Positions 16,354 to 24,443 of a stretch of 64,000 bases of DNA are shown here, piece after piece. Positions within the stretch are counted from its first letter, which is position 1, and each line of letters opens with the position of its first letter. Made by a program: the position numbers and the translations under genes. Origin of the DNA: an uncultured Tateyamaria sp. (GTDB taxonomy: Bacteria; Pseudomonadota; Alphaproteobacteria; Rhodobacterales; Rhodobacteraceae); NCBI RefSeq assembly GCF_947487805.1, contig NZ_CANKXW010000006.1, positions 1 through 64,000 on the forward strand. Reading direction: 5' to 3'. The notes beneath the pieces were generated by a model that had not been told where the DNA came from, searched no databases, and saw only the letters and a list, made by a program, of their open reading frames with translations.

Positions 16354-16408
16354 GTCGAGACTAATTGAGGCCCTTCGGAAGCATCGCTTTCGGGGGGTCT
16401 TTCTTTTT
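16354..16408 (+). ncRNA. ctRNA (incompatibility antisense RNA) of repABC
   Basis: It lies in the repB-repC gap (16276-16479), antisense to the operon. It ends in a strong hairpin: a 14-bp stem with some GU pairs, arms 16369-16382 and 16386-16399, loop ATC, followed by TTTCTTTTT. The predicted length of about 55 nt matches known RepABC ctRNAs, which bind the repC leader and reduce RepC synthesis. The 5' end is inferred from the promoter. Confidence 0.75.
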
Positions 16409-16450
16409 CTAGCCGGTCCTCCTTTCGTTTTCTGCTCGTTGCTTTTGATG

Positions 16451-16468
16451 TCTTGACCGCGGTCAAGA
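16451..16468. promoter_or_regulatory. parS: parS-like palindrome 2
   Basis: TCTTGACCGCGGTCAAGA, a perfect 18-bp palindrome in the repB-repC gap. Confidence 0.85.
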
Positions 16469-16479
16469 CACGGGGGTCG

Positions 16480-17403
16480 TCACTCTGGCCCGTCTTGACC
16501 GCGGTCAAGAAGCTCCGTGACCAGCTTCCGGACTGCCTCCTCAACACGAGGGACAAGATCAGCGTCCACATCGATGGTGATGCGGTTGCCCTTTCGGCCG
16601 ATCTTCACGCGCTCACTGGGGTGTGTCTTCTGCGTCGATGGTTTGGTGGCTGTCAGCAAGGTAACCGCCGCTTCGAGACGGTCGGGGCCCGGTATGTTGC
16701 GAGGGATTTTGCCGGCAACTTCTCGGGCTCTCGCGACGTCTTTCTCACACAGCCTGAAAAGCTTTTCCCAAACCCGTCGACCAACGCCGTGTGCAGGTCC
16801 GATAGCCTGGATCAGTTCTATCGGGATGCCCGTAGCGATACGGTTCATCCGCGAGACGAGCGATTCATCGATCTGAAGTGCCCGATACGCGATCGTTTGA
16901 GCGTTCTTGCGCGTTTCGTCGGTTTTCCCAAGTTCTCGAATGATTCCGGCGACAAACAGAGCCCTTTCGATGAACGATGGATCTTGGCGGGCATTATTCT
17001 CTACGCCTTGGGCAATGAGAGCTTCCTCGTCGGTCATCTCCATGACCGTCGCGCGCACTTTCTGACCAAGTTGGCGACAAGCGAGAAGCCGACGGCGTCC
17101 ATAGACGATCTCAAGCGCACCGTCCTCGGTTCGGCGAACCAGCACTGGAACCTTTTGACCGTGCTCGCGGATCGATGAGACAAGCTCATCCAGACCATCG
17201 CTTGGATCGATGCGGTCCATGACCGCGGACATCCGTATGGCGGTTGGGTCGATCAGCCGCGTAGCGTGTTTATCCTCTTCGAGCACAGATGCTTGAGCGC
17301 GAGCTACAGTCGGGCTCGTCCGTTTCACATCCAGATCCTCGTCCGAAGGCGGCGTTTTGCCCATCGCGTTCTTGAGTGAGTCCCCGAAGACCTTACGCGC
17401 CAT
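16480..17403 (-). CDS. repB: Plasmid partition protein RepB
   Basis: A 307-aa ParB-type protein of the RepABC system. Domains: an N-terminal ParA-interacting tail (MARKVFGDSL), the ParB domain with 'IREHGQKVPVLVRR' and box 'YGRRRLLACRQLG', followed by 'VENNARQDPSFIERALFVAGI', an HTH (YRALQIDESLVSRMNRIATGIP), and a C-terminal dimerisation part. It binds the three parS palindromes and, with RepA, segregates the plasmid. It overlaps repA by 11 nt, indicating translational coupling. Its own 3' end encodes parS site 3 (LLDRGQD). Confidence 0.93.
   Translation of the reverse strand: MARKVFGDSLKNAMGKTPPSDEDLDVKRTSPTVARAQASVLEEDKHATRLIDPTAIRMSAVMDRIDPSDGLDELVSSIREHGQKVPVLVRRTEDGALEIVYGRRRLLACRQLGQKVRATVMEMTDEEALIAQGVENNARQDPSFIERALFVAGIIRELGKTDETRKNAQTIAYRALQIDESLVSRMNRIATGIPIELIQAIGPAHGVGRRVWEKLFRLCEKDVARAREVAGKIPRNIPGPDRLEAAVTLLTATKPSTQKTHPSERVKIGRKGNRITIDVDADLVPRVEEAVRKLVTELLDRGQDGPE
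16493..16510. promoter_or_regulatory. parS: parS-like palindrome 3, inside repB
   Basis: TCTTGACCGCGGTCAAGA again, this time within the last codons of repB (coding for LLDRGQ). Confidence 0.85.
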
Positions 17404-18574
17404 GGCTACGCCCCCATGCTTTCAGGATTTCGCGTTCGACTTCGTCGGTCACGCGCGAGACGGACTCGATCGCGCGCTCGTAAGTTCTGCGGTTCACGTC
17501 GCGAGGTTCGACCTCGAAGATGCTCTGCTGGGTGTTTGCAGCATCACCCACGGCTGTTGATTTCAGGAACTCGGCAGACAGCACGGCATCCCCGAGGACT
17601 GTCCGAAGCAGAGACGAGATCTGCACCTGCGGACCATCCGTATTTTCGTAGCGGGTGATCAGAACTCGCACGAAGTTCAGTCCATGTTCCGGGGCGTGTG
17701 CCTCGACGACGCCCATCAGGTTGCTCGCCATGCCCAGAAAGCTCGCCAGCGACATGACATCGAGCATCGACGCGTTGAGCGGGATCAGGACCCCGGTCGA
17801 TGCAAAGAGGGCAGAGATCACAGAGAAGTTCAGCTGCGGTGGGGTGTCAAATATCACCACATCATATCGGTTGAGGACGGGCTCAAGTGCTTCTCGGATG
17901 CGGCTATGGAACGTGGTGGCGCCGTGTCTGAAGCTCAAGGCAACCTCAAACTCGTACTCCATGATGTCCATGGATGCCGGGATCAGATCCACGGTCGGGA
18001 AGTTCGTTTTGCGAATGATCTCTGCTGCGGGTAATGGATCGTCGGATCGGATAAGATCGTATGAAGTCGGCATATCCGGATCGAGCTCGGGAGTAACCCC
18101 GAACAGGTTTGTCAGACTTGCCTGGCTGTCGAGGTCGATCAACAAGACCCGGTAGCCGCGCAGACCCAGTAGTTGTCCTACATGGGCAACAGATGACGTC
18201 TTTGCCGAACCACCCTTCAGGTTGAAGATCGTCAAGACCTGACAAGCCTCTCCCGGTCTTCTGTGCGGGTGTTCTTCTGGCTTGATCCTTCCAGTCTCGA
18301 GAAGTACGCGTTGTGCCTCGACCATCTCCTCCGCAGAGAAGCTACGGCGGTTGCCGCCCTCCAGAACACCTTCGGGGAAGCCTTCGAGGTTTGACACATG
18401 ATGGCGGAAGGTATTCTGATTAATGCGAAGAAGTTCAGCCGCTTCCCGCATGGCGAAGCGGCGGAGGCCCTTCTGAGCGTCCGGTGGGAAGGTTTCCTGC
18501 GCATGTTCACGCAACCGACTACCAAGCCGCTTGGACATGACTTCAAATCTCTGGGAGGCTCGTATCCCGTTCAT
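17393..18574 (-). CDS. repA: Plasmid partition ATPase RepA
   Basis: A 393-aa ParA-type ATPase. The N-terminal winged-helix region (REAAELLRINQNTFRHHVSNLEGFPEG ... RRSFSAEEMVEAQRVL) binds the promoter. The deviant Walker A is NLKGGSAKTSS (about 118-128), followed by 'LLIDLDSQASLTNLFG' and Walker B-like 'VVIFDTPPQLNFSVISAL'. RepA drives partition with RepB and represses the repABC promoter. The ATG at 18574 has GAGGGCAGTG in front; a TTG ten codons earlier is possible. Confidence 0.93.
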   Translation of the reverse strand: MNGIRASQRFEVMSKRLGSRLREHAQETFPPDAQKGLRRFAMREAAELLRINQNTFRHHVSNLEGFPEGVLEGGNRRSFSAEEMVEAQRVLLETGRIKPEEHPHRRPGEACQVLTIFNLKGGSAKTSSVAHVGQLLGLRGYRVLLIDLDSQASLTNLFGVTPELDPDMPTSYDLIRSDDPLPAAEIIRKTNFPTVDLIPASMDIMEYEFEVALSFRHGATTFHSRIREALEPVLNRYDVVIFDTPPQLNFSVISALFASTGVLIPLNASMLDVMSLASFLGMASNLMGVVEAHAPEHGLNFVRVLITRYENTDGPQVQISSLLRTVLGDAVLSAEFLKSTAVGDAANTQQSIFEVEPRDVNRRTYERAIESVSRVTDEVEREILKAWGRSHGA

Positions 18575-18618
18575 CACTGCCCTCAAGTCTTTATTGTTTT
18601 GCAAAGCTTAACAGATAT

Positions 18619-18627
18619 TGTGGATAA
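18619..18627 (+). promoter_or_regulatory. DnaA box upstream of repA
   Basis: TGTGGATAA (TTATCCACA on the minus strand) is an exact DnaA consensus 45 bp upstream of repA. It may link plasmid control to host DnaA; a single box could also be coincidence. Confidence 0.55.
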
Positions 18628-18831
18628 ATCCAGACCAAACCGTTGAGCGGCCTGGGGGCGTTGAAGGCACCCATTTCTGTCGACGGTAAACTGTTAAAAA
18701 TCAGCGTCTTGGGCGACTGCGCTCTCACTTTACTTCAACACCTCGTTGCCAGCTGCGAAGTGACCACAAGATGTATTGTGAGTGCGTACAGAAATCAGTC
18801 GGCAGAATCGGATGGACGATTCTCCGGGATC

Positions 18832-19716
18832 TCAGTCGAGCAGCCCCAGCCTCTCGGCTCGCTCCAGCAGCATCTTCACCGAAGACGGCTGCCAGCTTGT
18901 CCGCCCGCGAGGTGTGCGCTCGCGCATCGCTTCCAGCCGGGTGCAGATCGCATGGAGCGTGATGTCGGGATCCGCGCCCTTGATGGCAGCGATGATGGCG
19001 GGCAGGCGATCGTCGGTTTCGCGGCGCCCGGCGCGGGCCAGCACCTCGGCAGACAGGAAGCCGTCGCGAACGTAGGCCTTCACAGCGCGTAGCAGGCGGC
19101 TTTGGGTCCAGCGACGCGCCTCGGGCAAGGGGCCGTTGATGATGCGCAACACGTCCTCCCAAGCCAAGTCGGGACGCAACCGGCGTACATGAGGCACCCA
19201 GTCTTGTGCCGTCTCGTTCAGGCGCTCCATGTAGCCGTCCTGTCTTGCCAGCCGTACCTTACGAAGAGCGGCAGGGTCTTTGGCCCGCAGTCCGGGGTTT
19301 CCGCCCACGCGGCCCTTTGTGCGCGCGCTGGCGAGGCCGGCCTTGGTGCGTTCCCGGATCAGCGCCCGCTCGAACTCGGCCGCAGCGCCCAGAACCTGCA
19401 GCGTGAACTTGCCTTGCGGGGATCCGGTGTCGATCGGGTCCTGAATGGAACGAAAGAACGCCCCCTTGGCCTCCAGCCGTTCGATCACCTCCAGCAGATG
19501 CGACAGGGATCGCGCGAGGCGGTCGATCCGCACGACCACCAACGTGTCGCCCTTGCCGATGCGTTCTAACACCCGCGCAAGCACAGGCCGCGCACGATTG
19601 CCGCCCGAGGCCTGTTCTTCATGGATCTCGGCGCAGCCCGCAGATTTCAGGGCCTCAGACTGGGGCAGGGGGGTCTGATCCTCGGTCGAGACCCGGGCAT
19701 AACCTATCAGGGGCAT
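18832..19716 (-). CDS. Serine recombinase (resolvase/invertase family)
   Basis: A 294-aa small-serine-recombinase-type protein. The N-terminal catalytic domain has GYARVSTEDQ (catalytic Ser), 'VVVRIDRLARSLSHLLEVIERL' and 'GKFTLQVLGAAAEFERALIRERTKAGLASARTKGRVGG'. The extended C-terminal part (about 120 residues more than a simple resolvase) contains 'VLRIINGPLPEARRWTQSRLLRAVKAYVRDG' and a final helix. It probably resolves plasmid multimers or inverts or excises DNA. I chose ATG 19716 over the TTG just upstream. Two tandem palindromes 30-55 bp upstream could be its crossover or operator sites. Confidence 0.88.
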   Translation of the reverse strand: MPLIGYARVSTEDQTPLPQSEALKSAGCAEIHEEQASGGNRARPVLARVLERIGKGDTLVVVRIDRLARSLSHLLEVIERLEAKGAFFRSIQDPIDTGSPQGKFTLQVLGAAAEFERALIRERTKAGLASARTKGRVGGNPGLRAKDPAALRKVRLARQDGYMERLNETAQDWVPHVRRLRPDLAWEDVLRIINGPLPEARRWTQSRLLRAVKAYVRDGFLSAEVLARAGRRETDDRLPAIIAAIKGADPDITLHAICTRLEAMRERTPRGRTSWQPSSVKMLLERAERLGLLD

Positions 19717-19745
19717 CAAAATGGCCTTTTTGCATTATCACACAT

Positions 19746-19771
19746 CGTTAATAAACGACCGTTTGTAAACG
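19746..19771. repeat. Two tandem 12-bp palindromes upstream of the recombinase
   Basis: CGTTAATAAACG (19746-19757) and CGTTTGTAAACG (19760-19771) are separated by 2 nt. Both fit CGTT-N4-AACG. They could be a recombinase crossover/res site or an operator. Confidence 0.5.
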
Positions 19772-19914
19772 AATGCAAGCAAGTGCTCTCTCATCGTGTT
19801 CGTCCAAAATCCCTTGGTTTCCTTGCGCAGAGCGCGATCTGAGAGGTTCCACCGGCAATCGCGCGCGCATACCATTAAAAGAGCGTCCGCAACCGCCATA
19901 AAATCACTTGGGTA

Positions 19915-19942
19915 ATGTGCAAAAGATTAGTATTTTGCACAT
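19915..19942. promoter_or_regulatory. Palindromic operator abutting the DUF1612-like gene
   Basis: Perfect 10-bp arms ATGTGCAAAA (19915-19924) and TTTTGCACAT (19933-19942) with an 8-nt spacer. The second arm ends immediately before the ATG at 19943. Confidence 0.6.
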
Positions 19943-21010
19943 ATGAAACTCCAAGCATCAGCATTAACTGATGATTTCGATGACCCCCTCATCACAATCG
20001 AGGAGGATGAAGAGGCTCACGTAGAGGATCTTTGGTTTCTGCCTGGGCCACTCGAGGAAGAACCGGATGATTTGCCTCCCGGGCCACGGGCGGAACCGCC
20101 AGACACTGCTGTCATCGAAGACTGGACAAAGGCAGAAGGCGTTCACGCTGCTCAACTGGCAAGAGTGGCTGGACGCCTGGGTGCTCTGGATGACCGGTTG
20201 CTGCGCGGCCCGGAGGGCTGGCGGCACAGACTGGCTCTAATAGAGGCGGCGGATCTCAGCTGGTTCGCAGGCGATCGTGTGAGCCCCGATCGGCTGGCGC
20301 TTTGGATATCCATGCGTTTGTCTGGAGTGCAGGATGACTCGGAAGCACTGGCCCGGGCCGGATGGGCCGTGCGACGCCTGACAAGTGGTCCGGAGCCAAT
20401 GGTAGATTTGGCGGCCTTCCTGGATCGGCGTGATCCTGAGAAATTCGAGAACAATGCCGAGCGCTTTGACGAGCGTGCAGGGAGCTGGCTGGACGTGATG
20501 ACAGCAGCGGTTGACCTCCACCCGATCACGAGTGCTTGCATGGGGTTTCACCTCTGGAGTCTGGCTGGTCTCGGCCAATATGGAGACCGTATTGAGGCCG
20601 CTGTAACTGCTGGCAGGATCGCGGCCAGCGACGGCAATGGAGCCATCTTTGCGCCGCTGGCCATAGGCGGGGCAGGGGGGCTGCTGGCCTCGGGCGTGCA
20701 ACCCGAACGCTTGGCCTGCTGGTTGGACGGGATGAACAGCGCGATACTAACGGCGATGCGGCATTTGGATTTGGTTGAGACTTGGACGGTTCAGGCAGAG
20801 GGCGAAATGGCGAAACTATCAGGCAAGACGCCTCCTGCTTTGCTAACTCTCTTTGCGGAATGGCCTCTGGTGTCCGCGCCGATGGCTGAGACTCAGATCG
20901 GTGCCAGTCGCGCGGCGGTGCAACGAAACCTCGCGTGGATGGAAAAGAATGGCTTGATCCGCGAGGTTACGGGGCAGGGGCGGTTCCGAATGTGGCGGAT
21001 TTCTATTTAG
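19943..21010 (+). CDS. DUF1612/HTH-like plasmid regulator
   Basis: A 355-aa protein. After an acidic N-terminus (residues 1-55) comes a helical region with 'LARVAGRLGALDDRLLRGPEGWRHRLALIEAADLSWFAGDRV', and at the C-terminus a winged-helix segment 'SAPMAETQIGASRAAVQRNLAWMEKNGLIREVTGQGRFRMWRISI'. The layout recalls the DUF1612 / RHE_PE00001 proteins found on rhizobial and roseobacter plasmids. Function unknown; the HTH and the palindrome touching the start codon suggest an autoregulated DNA-binding protein. There is no ribosome site before the ATG, so the mRNA may be leaderless or the true start lies further in. Confidence 0.65.
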   Translation: MKLQASALTDDFDDPLITIEEDEEAHVEDLWFLPGPLEEEPDDLPPGPRAEPPDTAVIEDWTKAEGVHAAQLARVAGRLGALDDRLLRGPEGWRHRLALIEAADLSWFAGDRVSPDRLALWISMRLSGVQDDSEALARAGWAVRRLTSGPEPMVDLAAFLDRRDPEKFENNAERFDERAGSWLDVMTAAVDLHPITSACMGFHLWSLAGLGQYGDRIEAAVTAGRIAASDGNGAIFAPLAIGGAGGLLASGVQPERLACWLDGMNSAILTAMRHLDLVETWTVQAEGEMAKLSGKTPPALLTLFAEWPLVSAPMAETQIGASRAAVQRNLAWMEKNGLIREVTGQGRFRMWRISI

Positions 21011-21214
21011 TATTTGCCTGAAATGTGGGCTCAAACACGCATAAGCGCGCTTATGTGAACCTTGGGATAGCACCTGCTTTGAGATAGTCTTGTGGCAATT
21101 TAGGCGGCGTGCGACTCAGGCAAAACCAATGTAGCAGCGCGTTGTCGTGCCTTCCTTTACCTTACATCAGACCTTTGGAACAAAATGTCGCTCTGATTTT
21201 TGAGTGCAACAAAA

Positions 21215-21232
21215 CCGTCATGTGACTGTCGC
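21215..21232 (+). promoter_or_regulatory. Pho-box-like site upstream of the phnD-type operon
   Basis: CCGTCAT-GTGA-CTGTCGC: two 7-bp half-sites spaced by 4 bp, close to the PhoB consensus CTGTCAT-N4-CTGTCAT. It lies 58 bp upstream of the operon's first start codon. A second element, ATTCG-AA-CGAAT (21258-21269), sits between it and the gene and resembles a GntR-type operator. Confidence 0.6.
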
Positions 21233-21289
21233 TTAGCCGTTTCATTCTTCCGAAATCATTCGAACGAATTTCAAAATGGGGGAATCACC

Positions 21290-22159
21290 ATGAAACTTCG
21301 TTCTGTTCTTGCTGGCGCAGTGCTGGCAGTCACCGCTGCAGTTGCGGCACAAGCTGAAAACTGGAAACTGGCCGTCACCGATGTTGAGGGCATGGAGCGC
21401 CTGCAGCTTGAGTGGGGCCCTTTCAAGGAAGCTCTTGAGGCCGCCACCGGCGACACGTTTGAATTCTTTGCCGTGAATTCGCGCACCGCAGCCGCCGAAG
21501 CTCTGCGTGGCAAGACCGTAGACTTCGTGGTCTCCGGCCCAGCGGAATATGTGGTCATCAACAAACTGACCAATGCCACGCCCATCATCGGTCTTGGTCG
21601 CCCGGATTACCACTGTGCGATCGTTGTGCGCGCCGACAGCGGCATCAACACCGTTGACGATCTCAAGGGCAAGAAAGTGGCCTTTGGCGATATCGGCTCG
21701 ACATCCAACATGCTGTGCCCAATGCAGGTGCTGGCGGATTACGGTCTGGACCCGGTCAACGACATCGAAAAAACACACACATCGCGCAACATCGCACACG
21801 AAGCGCTGAAGAACGGTGACGTGGACGCGCTGGGTTCGAATGCCAACTCATGGCTGAACGTGCGCGCCAAGGAAACCGACCTGCCCTACGGCTTTTTCAA
21901 GATGATCGCGCGTTCGGGTGACCTGCCAAATGATATGATCATGGTTGGCGCGCATGTCCCTGCGGAAGCGGCAGAGGCCGTTAAATCAGCCATCCTCGAA
22001 AACAAGGACTCCATCATCGCAGGCATTACCGCCCACGAAGAGAACGACAAATATGTCGGCATGGACCTCGTTTCGATCGAAGACAGCGCGTACGACTATG
22101 TGCGTTCGATGTACACAAACGCTGGCTTCCCTCAGTTCGACAACTTCATCGGTGACTAA
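21290..22159 (+). CDS. phnD: PhnD-like periplasmic binding protein
   Basis: A 289-aa solute-binding protein of the phosphate/phosphite/phosphonate family. It has a cleavable signal peptide (MKLRSVLAGAVLAVTAAVAAQA). Family features follow: 'FAVNSRTAAAEALRGKTVDFVVSGPAEYVVI', 'VVRADSGINTVDDLKGKKVAFGDIGSTSNMLCP' and 'THTSRNIAHEALKNGDVDALGSNANSW'. It would deliver a phosphonate-like ligand to the PhnC/PhnE pair encoded next. The ATG at 21290 follows GGGGGAATCACC. It is quite different from the other PhnD at 37064, so the two probably bind different ligands. Confidence 0.88.
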   Translation: MKLRSVLAGAVLAVTAAVAAQAENWKLAVTDVEGMERLQLEWGPFKEALEAATGDTFEFFAVNSRTAAAEALRGKTVDFVVSGPAEYVVINKLTNATPIIGLGRPDYHCAIVVRADSGINTVDDLKGKKVAFGDIGSTSNMLCPMQVLADYGLDPVNDIEKTHTSRNIAHEALKNGDVDALGSNANSWLNVRAKETDLPYGFFKMIARSGDLPNDMIMVGAHVPAEAAEAVKSAILENKDSIIAGITAHEENDKYVGMDLVSIEDSAYDYVRSMYTNAGFPQFDNFIGD

Positions 22160-22970
22160 TTTCGACATCGAAACGCTGGTTGCGCCTGCGCGGCCAGACC
22201 GGACCGGGGCAGATATCTCTGCTCCGGTTCTGCCTGTTGATCTGCGCGTAACCGGGCTGGCCAAGAGCTTTGCCGGAACGCCAATCTTCAAAGATGTGTC
22301 CTTTGGGCTGTCGCGCGGTGAGGCTGTCGCCATTGTCGGCGCGAACGGGACGGGGAAATCAACGTTACTGCGTTGCCTGATGGGTTTGATCCCCGCCGAT
22401 GCCGGATCAATTGACGTGCTGGGCACGGATGTGCGCGGCGCCTCAAACGCCGCTCTGCGGGCTATGCGCGCGCAAATGGGGCTGGTGAGCCAAAAGCACA
22501 ATCTGGTGCCGCGCCTGTCGGTGCTGTCCAATGTGGTGCAGGGGCTGCTCGGGCAAAAGCCGGGACTGCGGCATTGGAGCCAGGCTTTTGCCCCCGCGCC
22601 CTCACGCGAGGCGGCCTTGGCGGCCTTGGAAAAGGTGGGGCTGGCGCATCTTGCTTCACGCCGCGCAGACCGCTTGTCAGGCGGGCAATCGCAGCGTGTG
22701 GCCATAGCGCGGGCGCTCGTCGGGCAGCCCAAGATCCTGATCGCTGATGAACCAACGGCTTCGCTTGATCCGGCGGCGGGCGAAGATGTGATGGACCTGT
22801 TCTTTGCCCTCGCGCGCCAAGAGGGGGTCACAGTGATCTTCATCTCGCATAATATCGATCATGCGCTGCAATACGGCGACCGCGTTCTTGGTCTCGCACA
22901 GGGCGGCATGCCGCTGGATGCGCGTGCTGCGGGTCTGAGCGCCGAAGAGTTGCGAGGGCTATATGACTGA
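22152..22970 (+). CDS. phnC: PhnC-like ABC ATPase
   Basis: A 272-aa ATPase with Walker A GANGTGKST, Q-loop 'MGLVSQKHNLVPRLSVLSNVVQG', signature LSGGQSQRVAIARAL and Walker B 'ILIADEPTASLD', then the H-loop 'VIFISHN'. The 'HNLVPRLSVLSNVVQGLLG' stretch is typical of PhnC. It starts with GTG at 22152, overlapping the phnD stop by 8 nt, so it is translationally coupled. It energises the importer made with PhnE. Confidence 0.87.
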   Translation: MTNFDIETLVAPARPDRTGADISAPVLPVDLRVTGLAKSFAGTPIFKDVSFGLSRGEAVAIVGANGTGKSTLLRCLMGLIPADAGSIDVLGTDVRGASNAALRAMRAQMGLVSQKHNLVPRLSVLSNVVQGLLGQKPGLRHWSQAFAPAPSREAALAALEKVGLAHLASRRADRLSGGQSQRVAIARALVGQPKILIADEPTASLDPAAGEDVMDLFFALARQEGVTVIFISHNIDHALQYGDRVLGLAQGGMPLDARAAGLSAEELRGLYD

Positions 22971-23781
22971 CACGTCCCTGACTGCGGGCCTTCCCACCCG
23001 GTACGAGCGCCCGTCAGCGCTGGCCTTTCTGGGATATGCACTCGGCGTTGTGATCATCCTGTGGTCCTTTGCGGGCGCGGGCTTTTCCATCGACAAGGTG
23101 ATCTCTTCACCGCCCCGTTTTGCCGACTTTCTAGACCGTGCCTTTCCGCCCAACGTTGAGCCCAAGGTGTTGGCGCGGCTTGGCTGGAAGATGCTCGAGA
23201 CCTTGCAGATCGCCCTTGCGGGCGCGGTCATCGGGATCATTCTGTCGGTGCCGGTGGCACTCTTGGCGGCGCGCGGATTGATTGCGCCGACATGGATCAA
23301 TCAGATCGTACGCACGGGGCTCGGGTTCATCCGGGCCGTACCGGATATCGCCTGGGCTTTGGTCTTTGTCGTTGCCGTGGGCCTGGGGCCCTTCGCGGGC
23401 ATGCTCGCCATTGCCATCGACACAATCGGGTTTTGCGGCCGCTTCTTTGCGGATGATATGGAAGCCGCCGACAAAGGGCCGTCCGAAAGCCTGACCGCGA
23501 CAGGTGCGCGTAAGCTGGACGTGGTCGCCTGCGCCACCATCCCGGCTGCAATGCCTGCCTTTATCTCCACCTCGCTTTTTGCGACGGAAAAGGCGGTGCG
23601 CTCGTCCACTATTCTGGGCCTTGTAGGTGCTGGTGGCATAGGGATCGAGTTGAAAGTGGGGTTTGACCTTTTTGACTATCCAACGGCCATGACCGTCATC
23701 CTGATGATTGCTGTTGTGGTCATCTCAATCGAATACCTCTCGGGCTGGGCCCGGACAAAGATCATCGGAGAACAACGTTGA
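22963..23781 (+). CDS. phnE: PhnE-like permease
   Basis: A 272-aa membrane protein with about six transmembrane segments. It carries the PhnE-type coupling region 'DKGPSESLTATGARKLDVVACATIPAAMPAF' and the following 'SSTILGLVGAGGIGIELKVGF', well known in PhnE. It overlaps phnC by 8 nt. Only one permease gene is present here, so it would act as a homodimer, unlike the phnE pair at 35214-37003. Confidence 0.88.
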   Translation: MTDTSLTAGLPTRYERPSALAFLGYALGVVIILWSFAGAGFSIDKVISSPPRFADFLDRAFPPNVEPKVLARLGWKMLETLQIALAGAVIGIILSVPVALLAARGLIAPTWINQIVRTGLGFIRAVPDIAWALVFVVAVGLGPFAGMLAIAIDTIGFCGRFFADDMEAADKGPSESLTATGARKLDVVACATIPAAMPAFISTSLFATEKAVRSSTILGLVGAGGIGIELKVGFDLFDYPTAMTVILMIAVVVISIEYLSGWARTKIIGEQR

Positions 23782-24443
23782 ACGTTATCACCAAGACCGA
23801 CACAGCGGATCAGCATTGGAGCAAGATCTGGGACGAGATCGAAGAAGGCTCGAAGTGGCTGACGCCCGAACGGGACGTCAAACGCTGGGCAGAGGGCTTG
23901 GCAGAAGGCGCCGCTATCCTTGACCTCGGGGCCGGAGTCGGGCGGCATGCCTTGGCTCTGCAAGTTGCTGGATTTGAACTTACGGCGCTTGATGCCGCCC
24001 CCGAGGGCTTGGTCGAGATCGACAAGGCGGGCACCGGAGTAAAGACGCAACTGGGTCGCATGGATGACCTACCGTTCGAGGATGGCGCATTCGATCACGT
24101 GCTGAGCTGGAACGTGATTTATCATGGCGATGAGACGGTGCTGCTCAACACGATCAGCGAGGTGCGCCGGGTGCTCAAGCCGGGCGGAACTTTCATGCTG
24201 ACGATGCTGTCCAAGCGTCGGCTGTGGATCGACCGCGAAAAGCTGAATGGTCCACGCGAAATCTCCCGCAACACCTGGGTGTTCGACGAAGATGGGTCCG
24301 ACAAACGTCATCCGCATTACTATTGCGGCGCGGTCGAGATGCTGGCTCTGTTCCAGGGGTTTGAGGTGATGTGGATGGAGGACCGTGAGCATGAAAAGCC
24401 CGGCTCCTGGCATTGGCACCTCATTCTGGAGCGGCAGGCATGA
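23778..24443 (+). CDS. Class I SAM-dependent methyltransferase
   Basis: A 221-aa methyltransferase with motif I 'ILDLGAGVGRHA' (about residues 47-58), acidic motif II 'LTALDAAPEGLVEI', and 'LSWNVIYHGDETVLLNTISEVRRVLKPGGTFML' (motifs IV-V). It starts with TTG overlapping the phnE stop by 4 nt, with GGAGAAC in front. The position between the transporter and the PhnM-like gene indicates a role in processing the imported compound or an intermediate. The substrate is unknown. Confidence 0.85.
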   Translation: MNVITKTDTADQHWSKIWDEIEEGSKWLTPERDVKRWAEGLAEGAAILDLGAGVGRHALALQVAGFELTALDAAPEGLVEIDKAGTGVKTQLGRMDDLPFEDGAFDHVLSWNVIYHGDETVLLNTISEVRRVLKPGGTFMLTMLSKRRLWIDREKLNGPREISRNTWVFDEDGSDKRHPHYYCGAVEMLALFQGFEVMWMEDREHEKPGSWHWHLILERQA

